Assembly (NCBI GenBank): GCA_028565635.1
Contig: JAOXYB010081721.1
Coordinates: forward strand, 1 to 23,029
Direction of reading: 5' to 3'
DNA from: Phoronis ovalis
Taxonomy: Eukaryota; Phoronida; Phoronidae
Length of the DNA stretch: 23,029 nucleotides
Shown piece after piece: positions 1 through 10,102 of this stretch. The position numbers and the translations under genes are program-made. The notes under the pieces are model-generated. The model was not told where the DNA came from. It searched no databases and was given only the letters and a program-made list of their open reading frames with translations. Each line of letters begins with the position of its first letter. The stretch's first letter is position 1.

Positions 1-2950
1 TAAATAATTATGATGAAAGAACTTAAGATAAATTTGTGACTTAAAACAAATTAAAACTGAAGCCAGCGAGCAACCCACCCTCTGAAAACTCTTTATATGG
101 AGAAATTGCGAGGAGGTTCACCCGGCCAATGCTGTAGCTTCACGAAACTGGGATTCCTTTTGTTTGTTTAGCCACAAAGCAAAACTGATTTACATTTTAT
201 AAATTAATTTGAAAATTTGCTGCCTTTCAGAAGGTGTCTGAGAGCTGAACTAAAAACTTGACACACTGGCAAGCTATTTATCCATAACTTTCACACCTTC
301 CTAAATTGCCCAATTATCGCAGTAGTAAACCTCCAGGACCTGATACATTCAGGGTCCGAAACAAAAAGAAATTATTTACTTCCTCATTACATTTCGAAAT
401 TAAATACATCTATCAAATTACCTTTTGTGGAATTCAGCTATAGACCTTTGTTTTAAAGTAATAATTAGGAAAAAAATTTGAGAAAGCTAATATAATTTTC
501 TGTTTTTTGTCTGTAATATTTTTCAATTTCTTACTTTTGGTTCTTGCTTTTTATCAAGCAATATTGTAGCAGATTTCCTGCTATATTTATTTATACATTG
601 CTCAGCATAAAAAGGGATACAAAGGAGACAAGTGTAGGTATTCTGCTTGAGTGACATCAAGTTTGCATTTGTGGAAGAGAAGAGATGTTAAGCAAAACTT
701 TCTTCACTAAAATTTTCCATGACAGCTTATAAAAAAATTAGTTTAAAACAAATCACTGTATAGAAAATTTTGAATTTTAACATTTGAGATTGGCTTGCAC
801 ACCTTTTGTGCTGTAATGTATTTCATAAACAAAAAATAAAAACTGCTTTGAGACTACTCCCCCCAAAATATGTATAAATTAATACAAAACCAACAAATCT
901 TCTCTTGATGTTGTTAAAACCCTATGAAATGGTACACCAAGAGGTATATATGTGGGGCTGACTTTTATCTGTATTTTCCTTTAAATTTCTTGTCCTTAAA
1001 GTTATATAATCTAACATTTGTTATGCCATTCCAAGTTTCTGGGAACTATGATGCCATTTAAGTAGAAAAGTGAAAGTTCTACATCCCAAGTTACTTTAAA
1101 ATTCTGGATTCTTGCCAAGGACTGTTTTTAGCATCATAATTTTCAAACACTGTCTTTTGTCTGTGTAGCATTTTTGAAAATATGTAAATAGTACCGAAAA
1201 TAGAAAAAAAACTGTTGTGTTAGAAGTTTTAATTAAAAATCTTTCATTTTTTTTATTGAAGTATATATATATTGTACTTTTAGTTTTGTGGTCAATCAAG
1301 GTTAGGTACTACAAATATTAGTTTCGCTTATAAATCACTTAAAAGAAGTTGAAGTATTATCTATTCAACTCATAGTGACAATATACATCTTCCACTGTGT
1401 TTTGTATCAACAGCATACAATGTGTTACACTAAATTTTAGGAAATTAAACATTATTCGCTCACAAGCATAAAGAACTTTAAGGTTAGATAGGAAATGTTG
1501 ATGTTGGTGTTTCCTGAGGAGATAGACCTTGTGGAGATAGATCTTGTTTTACAAGATACATTTCCATTTTTAAGAAATGCTTGTAATTTAATATTTTGCT
1601 GACTTCACTGACACAAGTATACCATCATCAATTTCTTATTAATCGCAAATTGGCAGATTATCAAAACATTTTATTGTTAGTAATGTTTGATTATAATTGA
1701 TAGATCGTTGTAGTTATACATTGTGAAGCTTTACCTTACAGGACCAAGATTTACATTCCCAAATGTCTAACATGCAATTGATTATCGTTGTAGGATTACA
1801 CATGTTACCTTGTTACTGTAAATAGTAATTTTGTAGTAAAAGCTTGTCTTGTACCAGTACTTTAGCATGTGGGCATCTAATCTAAAAAAATTAAATAACT
1901 GCCATCTTTATATATATATGTGTGTGTGTGTGCCTATGTACTGGAGAGAAAAAATAAGACCCAAAAGTTATTTTTGAAAGGAAAAATACAGGTGCATCTT
2001 GTTTTATAGATGATAGGAGGTATTGTCCACATGACAAACTTATTAGATAGAATCATATCTCATGTGTGAGTGTCTGTCTTGTAGTATCCTGTATGTGTGA
2101 ACTAGTAACTGTACAGATGTACTAGTTAGTATCGAGTTCATATGCGATACCATCACGTACATGCGATTATCTTGTCTTGTTCATGTGATATAGTCCTTTG
2201 TTTGTACTTGGTGGCAACAGAGAATGTTTATATTGTCTCTAAAAACAATCAGTCATGTATTTTGCTGACTGCGTTATGCTATAATGCATGCAGTCACCCT
2301 TTTTAGAATACTAGATTCCCTATAGACTACATGGAGTCTCTGAATACAATCCCAAATTATCAATTGCCAAATAGAAATTTTAATAAACAAATATGTGCTT
2401 TCACTAATACATTTTTTTAAAATACTTCATGAGGTAATGCATTCATTGTACATATATTGTGAAAAATCCATAATATTTATATATGTTACATTTTACTGTT
2501 CCTGTCATTTCAATTTTTTGTGGAATTTAACGCCACCTCAATTCAAAATAAAGTCTTGAAACATCAAATGAAATGGTAAATAAGTGCTAGTATATAAAAT
2601 TTGAAAAAACAGAGTATTGTAGACTAGTTTTAGTATATATGACATTCACTCTAAAGTTTTAATGTTTAATATATTCAAATCTTTTTTACTTTTATTAACA
2701 TGAGTTGTGTCAAAATACAAATATCTTTTAAAATGTAAACAGATGCTAGAAATGGTCATTATTTGTAAAGTCCAGATGAATTTTAGATACACCTTTTGCT
2801 GCTAGGTGTCACTCGCTACCAAGCCTTTGCACATTCACTATCATACTGAGCAAAGTTATGATGTAACGTGTCAGTAATATGTCACATGCCTGAAATATGA
2901 CACATGCAAGTTACATGATGTTATTTGCCATTGCCTGTTGTATTTTGCAG
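1..2950 (+). other. Intron of TAF9 (5' part of gene is outside the window)
   Basis: I found no coding exon here on either strand. I looked for the TAF9 histone fold and the segment after it and saw neither. The stretch ends in a pyrimidine-rich tract and a TTTTGCAG acceptor at the next exon. It holds a (TA)n(TG)n microsatellite at 1908-1932, an 8-bp-arm inverted repeat around 2100-2127, and a near-identical 13-bp direct repeat at about 2877-2907. CpG is scarce. That the whole stretch is one intron is inference; a short non-coding or micro exon could be missed. Confidence 0.55.
1908..1932. repeat. (TA)n-(TG)n microsatellite
   Basis: An alternating TA run passes directly into a TG run, within the presumed TAF9 intron. 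It is an ordinary compound dinucleotide repeat, likely length-polymorphic. Confidence 0.9.
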
Positions 2951-3094
2951 CGAACAGATTTCCAGTTAATATAAATACTGGTGGCACATTGCAGCTCGTC
3001 ACAAGGGGAGTGAGTTCACCAACAGTGACTTTTGTGACGAAATCCTCATCGTCGACTTCAGCTGTCCCTACACCAACAATCAAGTTCAATGCAG
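2951..3094 (+). CDS. TAF9: TAF9 penultimate coding exon (TFIID subunit 9, C-terminal linker)
   Basis: The exon is 144 nt, preceded by a TTTTGCAG acceptor and followed by the donor GCAG|GTGAGA. It enters and leaves in phase 1, so the first codon takes one base from an upstream exon. The 47 complete codons begin NRFPVNINTGG and run into Ser/Thr/Val-rich, low-complexity sequence ending in IKFN. The RF-x-V-x-(I/M) start resembles the RFTVQM region of the vertebrate TAF9 tail as I recall it. The exon joins in frame to the exon at 5257-5384, which carries the decisive TAF9 C-terminus. TAF9 pairs with TAF6 through an N-terminal histone fold in TFIID and with TAF6L in SAGA. This piece lies in the poorly conserved, probably disordered linker after that fold. 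The assignment rests mainly on the splice linkage; on its own the exon would not be recognisable. Confidence 0.8.
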
Positions 3095-5256
3095 GTGAGA
3101 AGATTAATTTCATTACTAAATAGCATAGCTGTTAATAAATCCTATATAGGCACAGTTTTATGAAAGAGCAGGTGGCCATGTTAGCAGACAGTAACTAAAA
3201 CAACCCTGTGGATTAATTATGCATATTACATGCTACATCATTCACAAATTATGAAAAAAATGTATCAAGGTGCAAAAAAATTCTTGTAGGACACAAGTCT
3301 CCATTCGATTGTTGGCAAATTATCAATCCCTAATCAACGTACTCCTTTTAGGGCAAATAGTTGTATACCTGTGGTCAGTTTTGACAGTCTGTGCTTTAAG
3401 ATTCGCATTGTTTTGGAGGGATCGCATCACAGTTCAGCCAAGAATAGAATCAAGGGGTTTAGTGAAGTGCCAATATCAAATCCGTGCCTTTTCGCGAAAC
3501 AGTTGATTTAAAAATTATTTCAAATACTATCAAAACTTGAAATTCAGGTACTCCACTTAATTTAATATGCATTATAAAGGTATTTAGCAAAATAATGTGG
3601 ATTCAATAATAACATCATTAAGCAGCATGACATGCATTGTAATACTTTATTTGGCAATTGGTGGCTATTCAGCAATACCAAGGGATTCTAAGGGGATCAT
3701 AAGTAATCCTAGCAAAAAACTACTCCAAGCTGCATTAATGAGAACAGGGCTTGTTTAGTTTGTATGCCTATTGCCTTTTTAATGGACAGTGACCCTTGTT
3801 AATATAGCACAAATTATTTGGGAGTAGTCCTTACACACACTGTTAATATTTTTTTATTATTCAAATTCTTCAAGTTATCTTTACAAATGTGTTTGTATTA
3901 AATTTTGCATTTTCGAACGTCATTGAACCTCTTTGATACAATGCCCCCCTGGGGGTTACACCTAGTACCCAGGCTTTGATAAACAGGTCAGGGCATTGGC
4001 CTTCTAACATTTTTATGGACCAGGCAACTGATATATGTTTGTACTTATTATGATTGACATGGATAAACCAAATTACTCTTGATTGAAAGGCTTCTGTTTT
4101 GGTTTGCTGTCCATGTAACCATGGTAATACTGTGGTATAAATTATAAACAGAATGTTCTCAAATTGATAACTTGTAATTTAATTAACTGATTTTGCAAGA
4201 GATGGCCATGGGAGGAGCCCTATGAGCATGTGTCTTCAATTTTGTCCCATTTCATGTATGCCATACTTAAGATCATCAAAGGTTTTTGAGCTATATTGCA
4301 CTTGAAGTATTAGTTTTATTAAAGAGTTATTGCATTCCACTACATCTATAAAGTTTTTTCTGATGTAGAAAATCTAATTTATAATTTGTTACTATTTACC
4401 TAAACACACCCTTTTAATGTAGGTTTTTGGTACTTTTAAATCTACAAACTGTTTCTAGTAAAAAAAAATCTGAAAGGCTAATTGTTTATTATTATTTTTT
4501 TACATATTTGTATATATAACTTATGATTTTTCTGACAATTGTTGGCTGAAAAAGCACTATTTTAATGTGTTATCTTGCATAACTTTAGTTTTTATGATTA
4601 ACTGTTTCATGATCTTTAAGTAGTACTACAATGCTCAGAAGAAGGGTGAACATTTGGAAAAAGATTCTTATGTACACACACACACACACACACACATATA
4701 TATTTCTGCAAAAAAACTATTTCCAGTGTTTGGATTATCATATTCTTTTGTATATTTTTGAGCGTTTTCTATCTTTTTAATCGGGTCTATTGATTGATAC
4801 ATTAAAAAGGAATCACTAAAAAAAGTTAATAATTAATTGTGGAGGTATCTGCATTGCTGTAAATTTCCAATAAACTAAACTGGCTGTGAAAGCTCCGTTC
4901 TATTGAAATGTTAATATTAATGCAAAAATGTCATTTAATAAACTCAAATGGATGTTTAGCCATCATTTTCGAAAAATTTGAATCACTCGACTCGTATCTG
5001 TCATTGCTATGTAAGATTTAATTTTTTTTTAAATTTGGTACACTTAGTTAATTAACTTCTTATCATTTACTTCTGAATTTTGCATTCTCATCAGTGTTTA
5101 ATTTTTGTATACTCAGTATTGTATATATATTTCTATGATAAGCAGTTAATTTGAATATTTTTCATTTTACATGAATGTAAGACTATGATATATAATGAAA
5201 TGATATAATGAAAATAATGCTGTGTACTATGTAGAATTTTACTGTGCATTTTTCAG
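3095..5256 (+). other. TAF9 intron between the last two coding exons
   Basis: The 2162-bp intron starts GTGAGA and ends in TTTTTCAG. It contains an (AC)n(TA)n microsatellite at 4674-4703 and a GC-rich inverted repeat near 3944-3973 (CCCCC/GGGGG core with a nearby CCCAGG) that stands out in AT-rich DNA. A 78-codon open frame at 3270-3506 on the plus strand has no coding character that I can see. No other gene is visible. Confidence 0.8.
4674..4703. repeat. (AC)n-(TA)n microsatellite
   Basis: About eleven AC units run into a short TA run inside the TAF9 intron. Confidence 0.9.
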
Positions 5257-5384
5257 CGCCTGCACATATTTCAATGGGAGCTGCCCCTGTAACAGTAATG
5301 CAAGATAGCTTTTCTGGTGGTGGAGATAGTAGCAATTCTTTGAAAAGAAAGCACACAGAAGAGGATGATGATTATGATAGCTAA
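5257..5384 (+). CDS. TAF9: TAF9 terminal coding exon (acidic C-terminus)
   Basis: This exon follows a TTTTTCAG acceptor and enters in phase 1; the split codon GCG (Ala) joins it to the exon ending at 3094. It encodes about 41 residues ending SSNSLKRKHTEEDDDYDS and a TAA stop at 5382-5384. Vertebrate TAF9 ends, as I recall it, with SSNALKRKRED, an Asp run and YDNL. The basic KRK followed by an acidic D/E tract and YD is a close match in order and position, which is why I name the gene. The Asp run is much shorter here. KRKH could be a nuclear-localisation motif. TAF9 is a subunit of TFIID and SAGA, contacts acidic activators and works in the nucleus in promoter recognition and co-activation. 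The essential histone-fold part lies upstream, so only the C-terminus can be assessed. TAF9 versus a TAF9B-like paralogue cannot be resolved. Confidence 0.85.
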
Positions 5385-5850
5385 GATGGACAGAATAGTT
5401 TTATATATTTTCAATGAGCTGGTCTGTCTAATTGTCATTGGTATCCAACTACAGTGAAAATAGCCAAGGATTTCAATCTTGTTTACCCAGGCAAAAACTT
5501 TCATGTGTTAATGTTACCTTTAATTGGCACTTTGATATTCATAACCTGAACAGACATATTTCAGTTGTCAATGTATTGTGGTAAAACTATAAAAGCTGCC
5601 TAGCACTGTATATTTTTTTCGTACAATGCTTTTTCCAAAAATAACTCCAGGGCTAGGAGTTTAAATTAGTACCCTATAACTGTTGCCAATTTTTTGAGCT
5701 GTTTAGAAATCCAAGGGTTATACAAAAACTCATACTAAAGCTGTAACAAACTTGAAAGGAAAATGTGCTAAGGTGCTGCATGTGATAATTACTTCATCTA
5801 CTATATCACTGTCCTATATAAATTGATAATAAAGGAGTTTTCAACAAACA
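5385..5850 (+). other. Putative TAF9 3' UTR
   Basis: The stretch runs from the TAF9 stop to just past the first canonical AATAAA (5828-5833), giving about 465 nt. It is AU-rich and without other coding. The CpG-poor composition continues to about 6230, so a longer 3' UTR is possible. Confidence 0.55.
5828..5833 (+). terminator. Candidate TAF9 poly(A) signal AATAAA
   Basis: It is the first AATAAA after the TAF9 stop, 444 nt downstream of TAA. It is followed within 30 nt by a T-rich stretch. Such hexamers are common by chance in AT-rich DNA. Confidence 0.5.
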
Positions 5851-6238
5851 CTCAAAATGGAATTTTCTTGAGTAGCTTGTCTAAAGATAGAGTGAATTTT
5901 ATCACTGGACCTTTGGTGGTGACGTAGTCTCTGCATACTGGAGTTAGCCAGTTTGTAAATTTTTTATGTCAGATAAATTATATTCTGATACTGACTCTAT
6001 CCCACATTCTTTATCAATATGGAGAATGGTGGAAAAAGTCAATAAGTGATTGAAATATATTTGATAATAAGATAATTGGATGAAGTCTTAACTGTATGAA
6101 TGGCCATGAAATCATTGGTATAAAATATATTGTATGTTAATATGTATTATTATTTTCTATTTTATATATAAGTACTTTGTATTATAAAAACAAGCTTGTT
6201 CCTTCCTGATGTCCCTTGTTAACCACTAGTAATAATCA

Positions 6239-6272
6239 TTATTACATCCGTTATTACATCCATTATTACATA
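6239..6272 (+). repeat. Short tandem repeat, 12-bp unit, about three copies
   Basis: The unit ATTATTACATCC recurs with one substitution (GTTATTACATCC) and a partial third copy. It is a minor minisatellite about 400 bp past the likely TAF9 poly(A) site. Confidence 0.8.
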
Positions 6273-6557
6273 CCCCGTGCAGTGGTGAGGAGTACTCGAC
6301 ATAAACAAACATGGAAATCCCAGCCTTTTTATGAATGGATGTATGTTTAGAATAGACATGGCATCTCCAAAACCAGCAACGAGCTAATTCCATCTACTAA
6401 TTTGATCTAAGTGAATGCTCAAAGTTGTTGCATCAAACGCTCTGCAAAATTAATCATAAGATAACAATACTTTTTATTTGGATTTCTGCTAATTAGAATT
6501 CTTCAGTAGTACTATAATGGGACTACAAGACAATTGATCAACAGTGTGAGGCGCCTT

Positions 6558-6650
6558 GTATTTGTTATCTTTTATTTGGATGGAATGTCTATTTTTGAAG
6601 TTCATGAACCTAAAAACCTAATAATACCATTGATTTACGTTTTAATAACA
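6558..6650 (+). repeat. Diverged direct repeat, copy A
   Basis: It shares an ordered series of blocks with copy B at 6784-6870: GTTATCTTT, then TGGAATGT, then CTATTTTT, then GAAGTTCATGAACC, then an A/T-rich tail with CGTTTTAA. The blocks keep their order with small indels, which indicates an old duplication or two copies of a dispersed repeat. Confidence 0.65.
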
Positions 6651-6783
6651 GTACATACATCCTGGTTTACAAAACATGACAATGTTATACTAATAATCAA
6701 ACTGAATGTCACAAAAAATTGCGATATTCGCACCCACGTTTCAATTATGTAACACCGACCAACTATTTTCTGTGCCTGGTATG

Positions 6784-6870
6784 GTATCTGTTATCTTTGG
6801 GTGGAATGTGCTATTTTTCGAAGTTCATGAACCAAAAAAAATTATCGTAATTTTTTTGTCGTTTTAAAAA
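6784..6870 (+). repeat. Diverged direct repeat, copy B
   Basis: This is the partner of copy A (6558-6650), about 226 bp downstream. The best block is GAAGTTCATGAACC, identical in both; flanking parts differ by substitutions and short indels. Confidence 0.65.
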
Positions 6871-6900
6871 AAATAGTGTTAAGCATTTAAAAAAAAACAT

Positions 6901-6918
6901 TGTACTTTTAAAAGTACA
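6901..6918. repeat. 18-bp perfect palindrome
   Basis: TGTACTTTTAAAAGTACA is its own reverse complement with no spacer. TGTAC-like words recur nearby. It could be a dimeric protein-binding site or chance in AT-rich DNA; no function is shown. Confidence 0.8.
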
Positions 6919-7290
6919 GCTAAGTACTAATGTACTATAAATGTTATGATTATAGTATAACATCATTCTTTTCGAAGAAGGTAACGCAGCAATTAAAAAA
7001 TCATGTTTACAACATGTTGTCCATAATTTATGGTAATGATAAGATAAATCCTGCTAATTGAACTCCTTATTTCTTTATCATTTTCATCATAAAAACCCTG
7101 ACAAAAATAACTGTTCCGGGAACTGTTCCCACACAGAACTGAAATGTTGTTTTGTAATCCCATTTGTAATATGATTGGTTCCTTTAAATTATCATTTGTT
7201 GAATTGCAGTATAATTTTTCAAGAAATTTCCAAATAAATATAAGCTGGAATGAGACCCGTGCCGTAGAAGGCGCTCGGGGTAGGTGATGA

Positions 7291-7312
7291 TGGGAATGGA
7301 GACCCATTCCCA
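7291..7312. repeat. Perfect 9-bp-arm inverted repeat with 4-nt loop
   Basis: TGGGAATGG (7291-7299) and CCATTCCCA (7304-7312) are exact reverse complements around the loop AGAC. A single-stranded copy would form a stable hairpin. No RNA gene is recognisable around it. Confidence 0.8.
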
Positions 7313-7509
7313 AGTTCTACTGCTATCGTTCAGGTATAATACAAACCATAAAATAGACTACGACCCGTTTGAACGACTTGGGCTGATGTCAGAGTTAATC
7401 AATGGATAATCATCCTACTGTGCAATCGAGATTTACTATTGTCATCTGATGCCTTCTGTTTAGCAGACGATTAAAAAATAAATCGCCAGTATACATTAAA
7501 AAGGGGAAA

Positions 7510-7673
7510 TCATTCAATACATTTCTCGCGTCCGTTACTCCCGCCGTTATTCTTAAAACAGAACTTGTCAGTTACAATCGTATAAAATGAATGATATTGC
7601 GATCCGGGGTCCTGACGATAACATTTTATCTCTGTGTGTATATCCGATGTAAACATCTTCTCATTACGAGCTT
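7510..7673 (-). CDS. Doubtful orphan terminal exon, unknown product
   Basis: On the minus strand an ATATTTACAG acceptor is followed by an open frame of about 53 codons to a TGA. It enters in phase 1 and starts with (E)ARNEKMFTSDIHTEIK. The peptide has balanced amino-acid content with three cysteines, and CpG is high locally. No partner exon or convincing poly(A) signal was found. Its phase would fit the donor of the Cys-rich gene's exon 1 (14142), so a rare alternative last exon is conceivable, but this is speculation. A chance open frame is at least as likely. Confidence 0.2.
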
Positions 7674-9552
7674 CTGTAAATATAATTGATGGATATGAAG
7701 AAGGTACAGAGAAGGTATTTTTTAACAATTAAAGCTTCTATGCCTTCAATTTTAATAACTACAGTTTAAACCGGTTTAAAGGATTGTAAAGATTCCTCAA
7801 ATAGAATAAAAATGAGATCATTCATCTGGGTTCGTACCACACGTGAAGCACAGGTAGAACTGTTACATTTTTCTTTAGCGCCACATCGAATAGTAAGCAA
7901 TGTGAAACTTTGTGTCATGTTCATTATGCCAAATGTTTATTTTTTACCGAATGAGGGACCTGTCCTATGCTTTCGACTTATTCTTCGTTCTGGCCTAGAG
8001 TAAGTGCATGTTCGGGGTGTTGACAATGCGCATATTCATTTTCATATTTGCAAAAAAGAAAAAGATTTCAGGTCAGACTGAAACGTAAATTCACATTAGC
8101 TTTCTGGGATTTAAGGTCCGGCAAAATTTCTCCTAAATAGAAAAAATATTTTTCAATTTATGGGAGGGTGAATGTTGATCAATGTTGAATAACTTCAGAA
8201 CACGAAAATAAGTGTTTTTGGATTTTAAGAAAGTACAAAAAACTTGGATATTTGGCTTTGGGAAATTAAATCGTGTACTGCACGCACTTTTTGTTGAAAA
8301 GATGATAGAACTAACCTTACAAAAGTAAAAACATTCATATTAATTACACACTTTTTTGTTAAGGAATTCAGGATGTTATATTATATGGAAAATTTCAATA
8401 AATTTTTATGAAATTATAAAAATCTGGAAACGGGAGTGTATGAATTTGGGACCGTATGAATTGAGATTTTAAGTTCCTGCTATTGTTAGGTATATATGAG
8501 ACCATACCCTGCATGTATGTGAGCAGTTTGTATAACTCAATTGATGACTATGTAGCACCAGGTAACCAGTAGCAGCCATCCTCTCAATATAGTTCGCAAA
8601 GTGTATTAGTAAGCGTTTTTATCTCTTCTTTTTTCTTGCCGCTGGACAGAAATGGGAACATTTCTATTTAAAAGTGAATATAATTTGTAAAAAGTGAAAG
8701 AACTCTTAATTTGAAAATTTCATTTTCTATCAAAAATTGATGGAATTATTTCCCAAGGCACTCTGACTAAACTTAGAACTTCAGTTCCTACTGATATATA
8801 CCCCTTCATGTAACGTATATATGTCAGAAACGGGTGCGAAACTAAAGGTCGATCTGTGTTTCCAAGGTAGCAAAATTACCCATTCTTCTTCTTACTTCTC
8901 GCCAGTTCTGACTAGTTGTCTGTCGTGAAAGTTAATTGGTTAAGCCTGCACGTAAAATCGGGAGTAGGCATGAGACGTGATTATCTTTATTTTAACTGAA
9001 CATAATTTTCCCGGGAATTTTCCGCGAAATGTTAACTATTTACCAGATATGTCACAGTGGATGAGAAAATCAATTGTATCCTTATACCAGACAAAATACG
9101 AATTTATTCTTTAGCTTTTGTCTGCAATAATAAATGTTTTGATAGATATTTTTGCTAATGAACTATGTGTCTTGGTGTACAAAAAGCGGAGGAGTGTTAA
9201 CCAAAGTTTATTGGTTGTTGAAGCTATGGACTATTGAGATTAATAAAGCAAGATCATAACCATGTAAATTATAGAGTAGGTGGGTGTCCAGGGACACTCG
9301 ATAAAATTCTCAGAAAACCTGGCCAATCATGCATGTATTATCAACATCGTTCTATTAATTCCCTAGTTGTACACTTGTGATGCCTTGTAACAAATCCCCG
9401 ATATCGCTAAATATTTTTGAGTGAGTGGTAATACGTTTCGAAGAGGAAACGTTTTTTTCTTCGAGTTTTCTATGGGGCATGTTCATTTTGTTCTTTTGAC
9501 AGTGTCATCATACACTTTTTAAGAAACAGAAATTCTACAGAAGTTTTAAATC

Positions 9553-9558
9553 TTTATT
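9553..9558 (-). terminator. Candidate poly(A) signal of the Cys-rich gene (distal)
   Basis: TTTATT on the plus strand reads AATAAA on the minus strand, about 205 nt after the stop of the minus-strand gene. A second hexamer lies at 9598-9603. Confidence 0.45.
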
Positions 9559-9597
9559 TATCACCAATGACATTAAAAGCAACATACATTTTTTTGC

Positions 9598-9603
9598 TTT
9601 TAT
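9598..9603 (-). terminator. Candidate poly(A) signal of the Cys-rich gene (proximal)
   Basis: This is the first AATAAA (minus strand) after the TAA at 9765, giving a 3' UTR of roughly 180 nt. Two hexamers 45 nt apart suggest alternative or redundant cleavage. Confidence 0.5.
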
Positions 9604-9764
9604 TTACTTTCTTTAATGTGTATTACATTTTCTTAAATTAAAAGTTTAAATATATTATATAAAAATAATTTAACTGTATATACATAAAAAACGTATTTCT
9701 AAGGAGTTTCCAAGCCTAGCATCAAGCCTTGATCTCGAGCACTAAAATTTAAAAAACATTGTCA

Positions 9765-10102
9765 CTATTTAAGTTCTGAAAATAATTCATTTATGTTAGC
9801 GAGCGTGTCTTGTGATCCTGCGTTCTCAGACAAAGATTCTTCAACACTTGCGCTTTCGTTTTGTTGTATTGGGATACAATTTGATAGTAAATCCGGGTCA
9901 GCTTCGCACATTTGCGCAACGGTTACGCAACAAGGTAGTGGCTCCTCTCGATCACAACAAAAGCTGCTGGAAATGGATAAATATCCACAACATTCGTCTC
10001 CTTGTTTCTCGCAACACTCAAACAAGTTACTCATGCGTTGTTCGCAGCACGGTAAATCTTTTGAACAGCAATCCTCAATGAGCGGTAAACAGCAACTTAG
10101 AC
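9765..10102 (-). CDS. Novel di-cysteine secreted protein, exon 2 (most of Cys-Cys domain and acidic tail)
   Basis: The acceptor on the minus strand is CTGTATTTTTCAG|GTCTAAG, a good pyrimidine tract. The 338-nt exon enters in phase 1, completing the Gly codon begun in exon 1, and ends in TAA at 9765-9767. It encodes residues 168-278. Cys-Cys pairs sit at 170/171, 178/179, 185/186, 196/197, 204/205, 215/216 and 224/225, then single Cys at 232 and 242. Together with pair 163/164 in exon 1 this makes 18 cysteines, enough for nine disulfides. The last 35 residues have no Cys and are Ser/Glu-rich (ESASVEESLSEN). The run CC-x6-CC-x5-CC (170-186) matches the granulin core spacing, but the rest does not fit a granulin module. 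I do not recognise the family; shell-matrix, mucus or defence roles are only possibilities. Confidence 0.85.

Larger units (their letters stand above)
5851..9550. other. Intergenic region between TAF9 and the minus-strand Cys-rich gene
   Basis: The region holds a 12-bp tandem repeat (6239-6272), a diverged direct repeat (6558-6650 and 6784-6870), an 18-bp perfect palindrome (6901-6918), a 9-bp-arm hairpin (7291-7312) and a doubtful exon (7510-7673, minus). CpG frequency rises from about 6300 and is highest around 7240-8000. Apart from these I see no gene, RNA or transposon protein. Confidence 0.6.

Noticed and set aside
3270-3506. 78-codon plus-strand frame in the TAF9 intron
   Set aside because: No motif and non-ATG start; treated as chance.
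6993-7313. 106-codon minus-strand frame
   Set aside because: Long Ile/Asn/Ser-rich part fits AT-rich noise; no motif or splice context.
7812-8003. 63-codon plus-strand frame starting ATGAGATC
   Set aside because: A GTAAGT follows near its end but the stop comes first, and no partner exon is seen.
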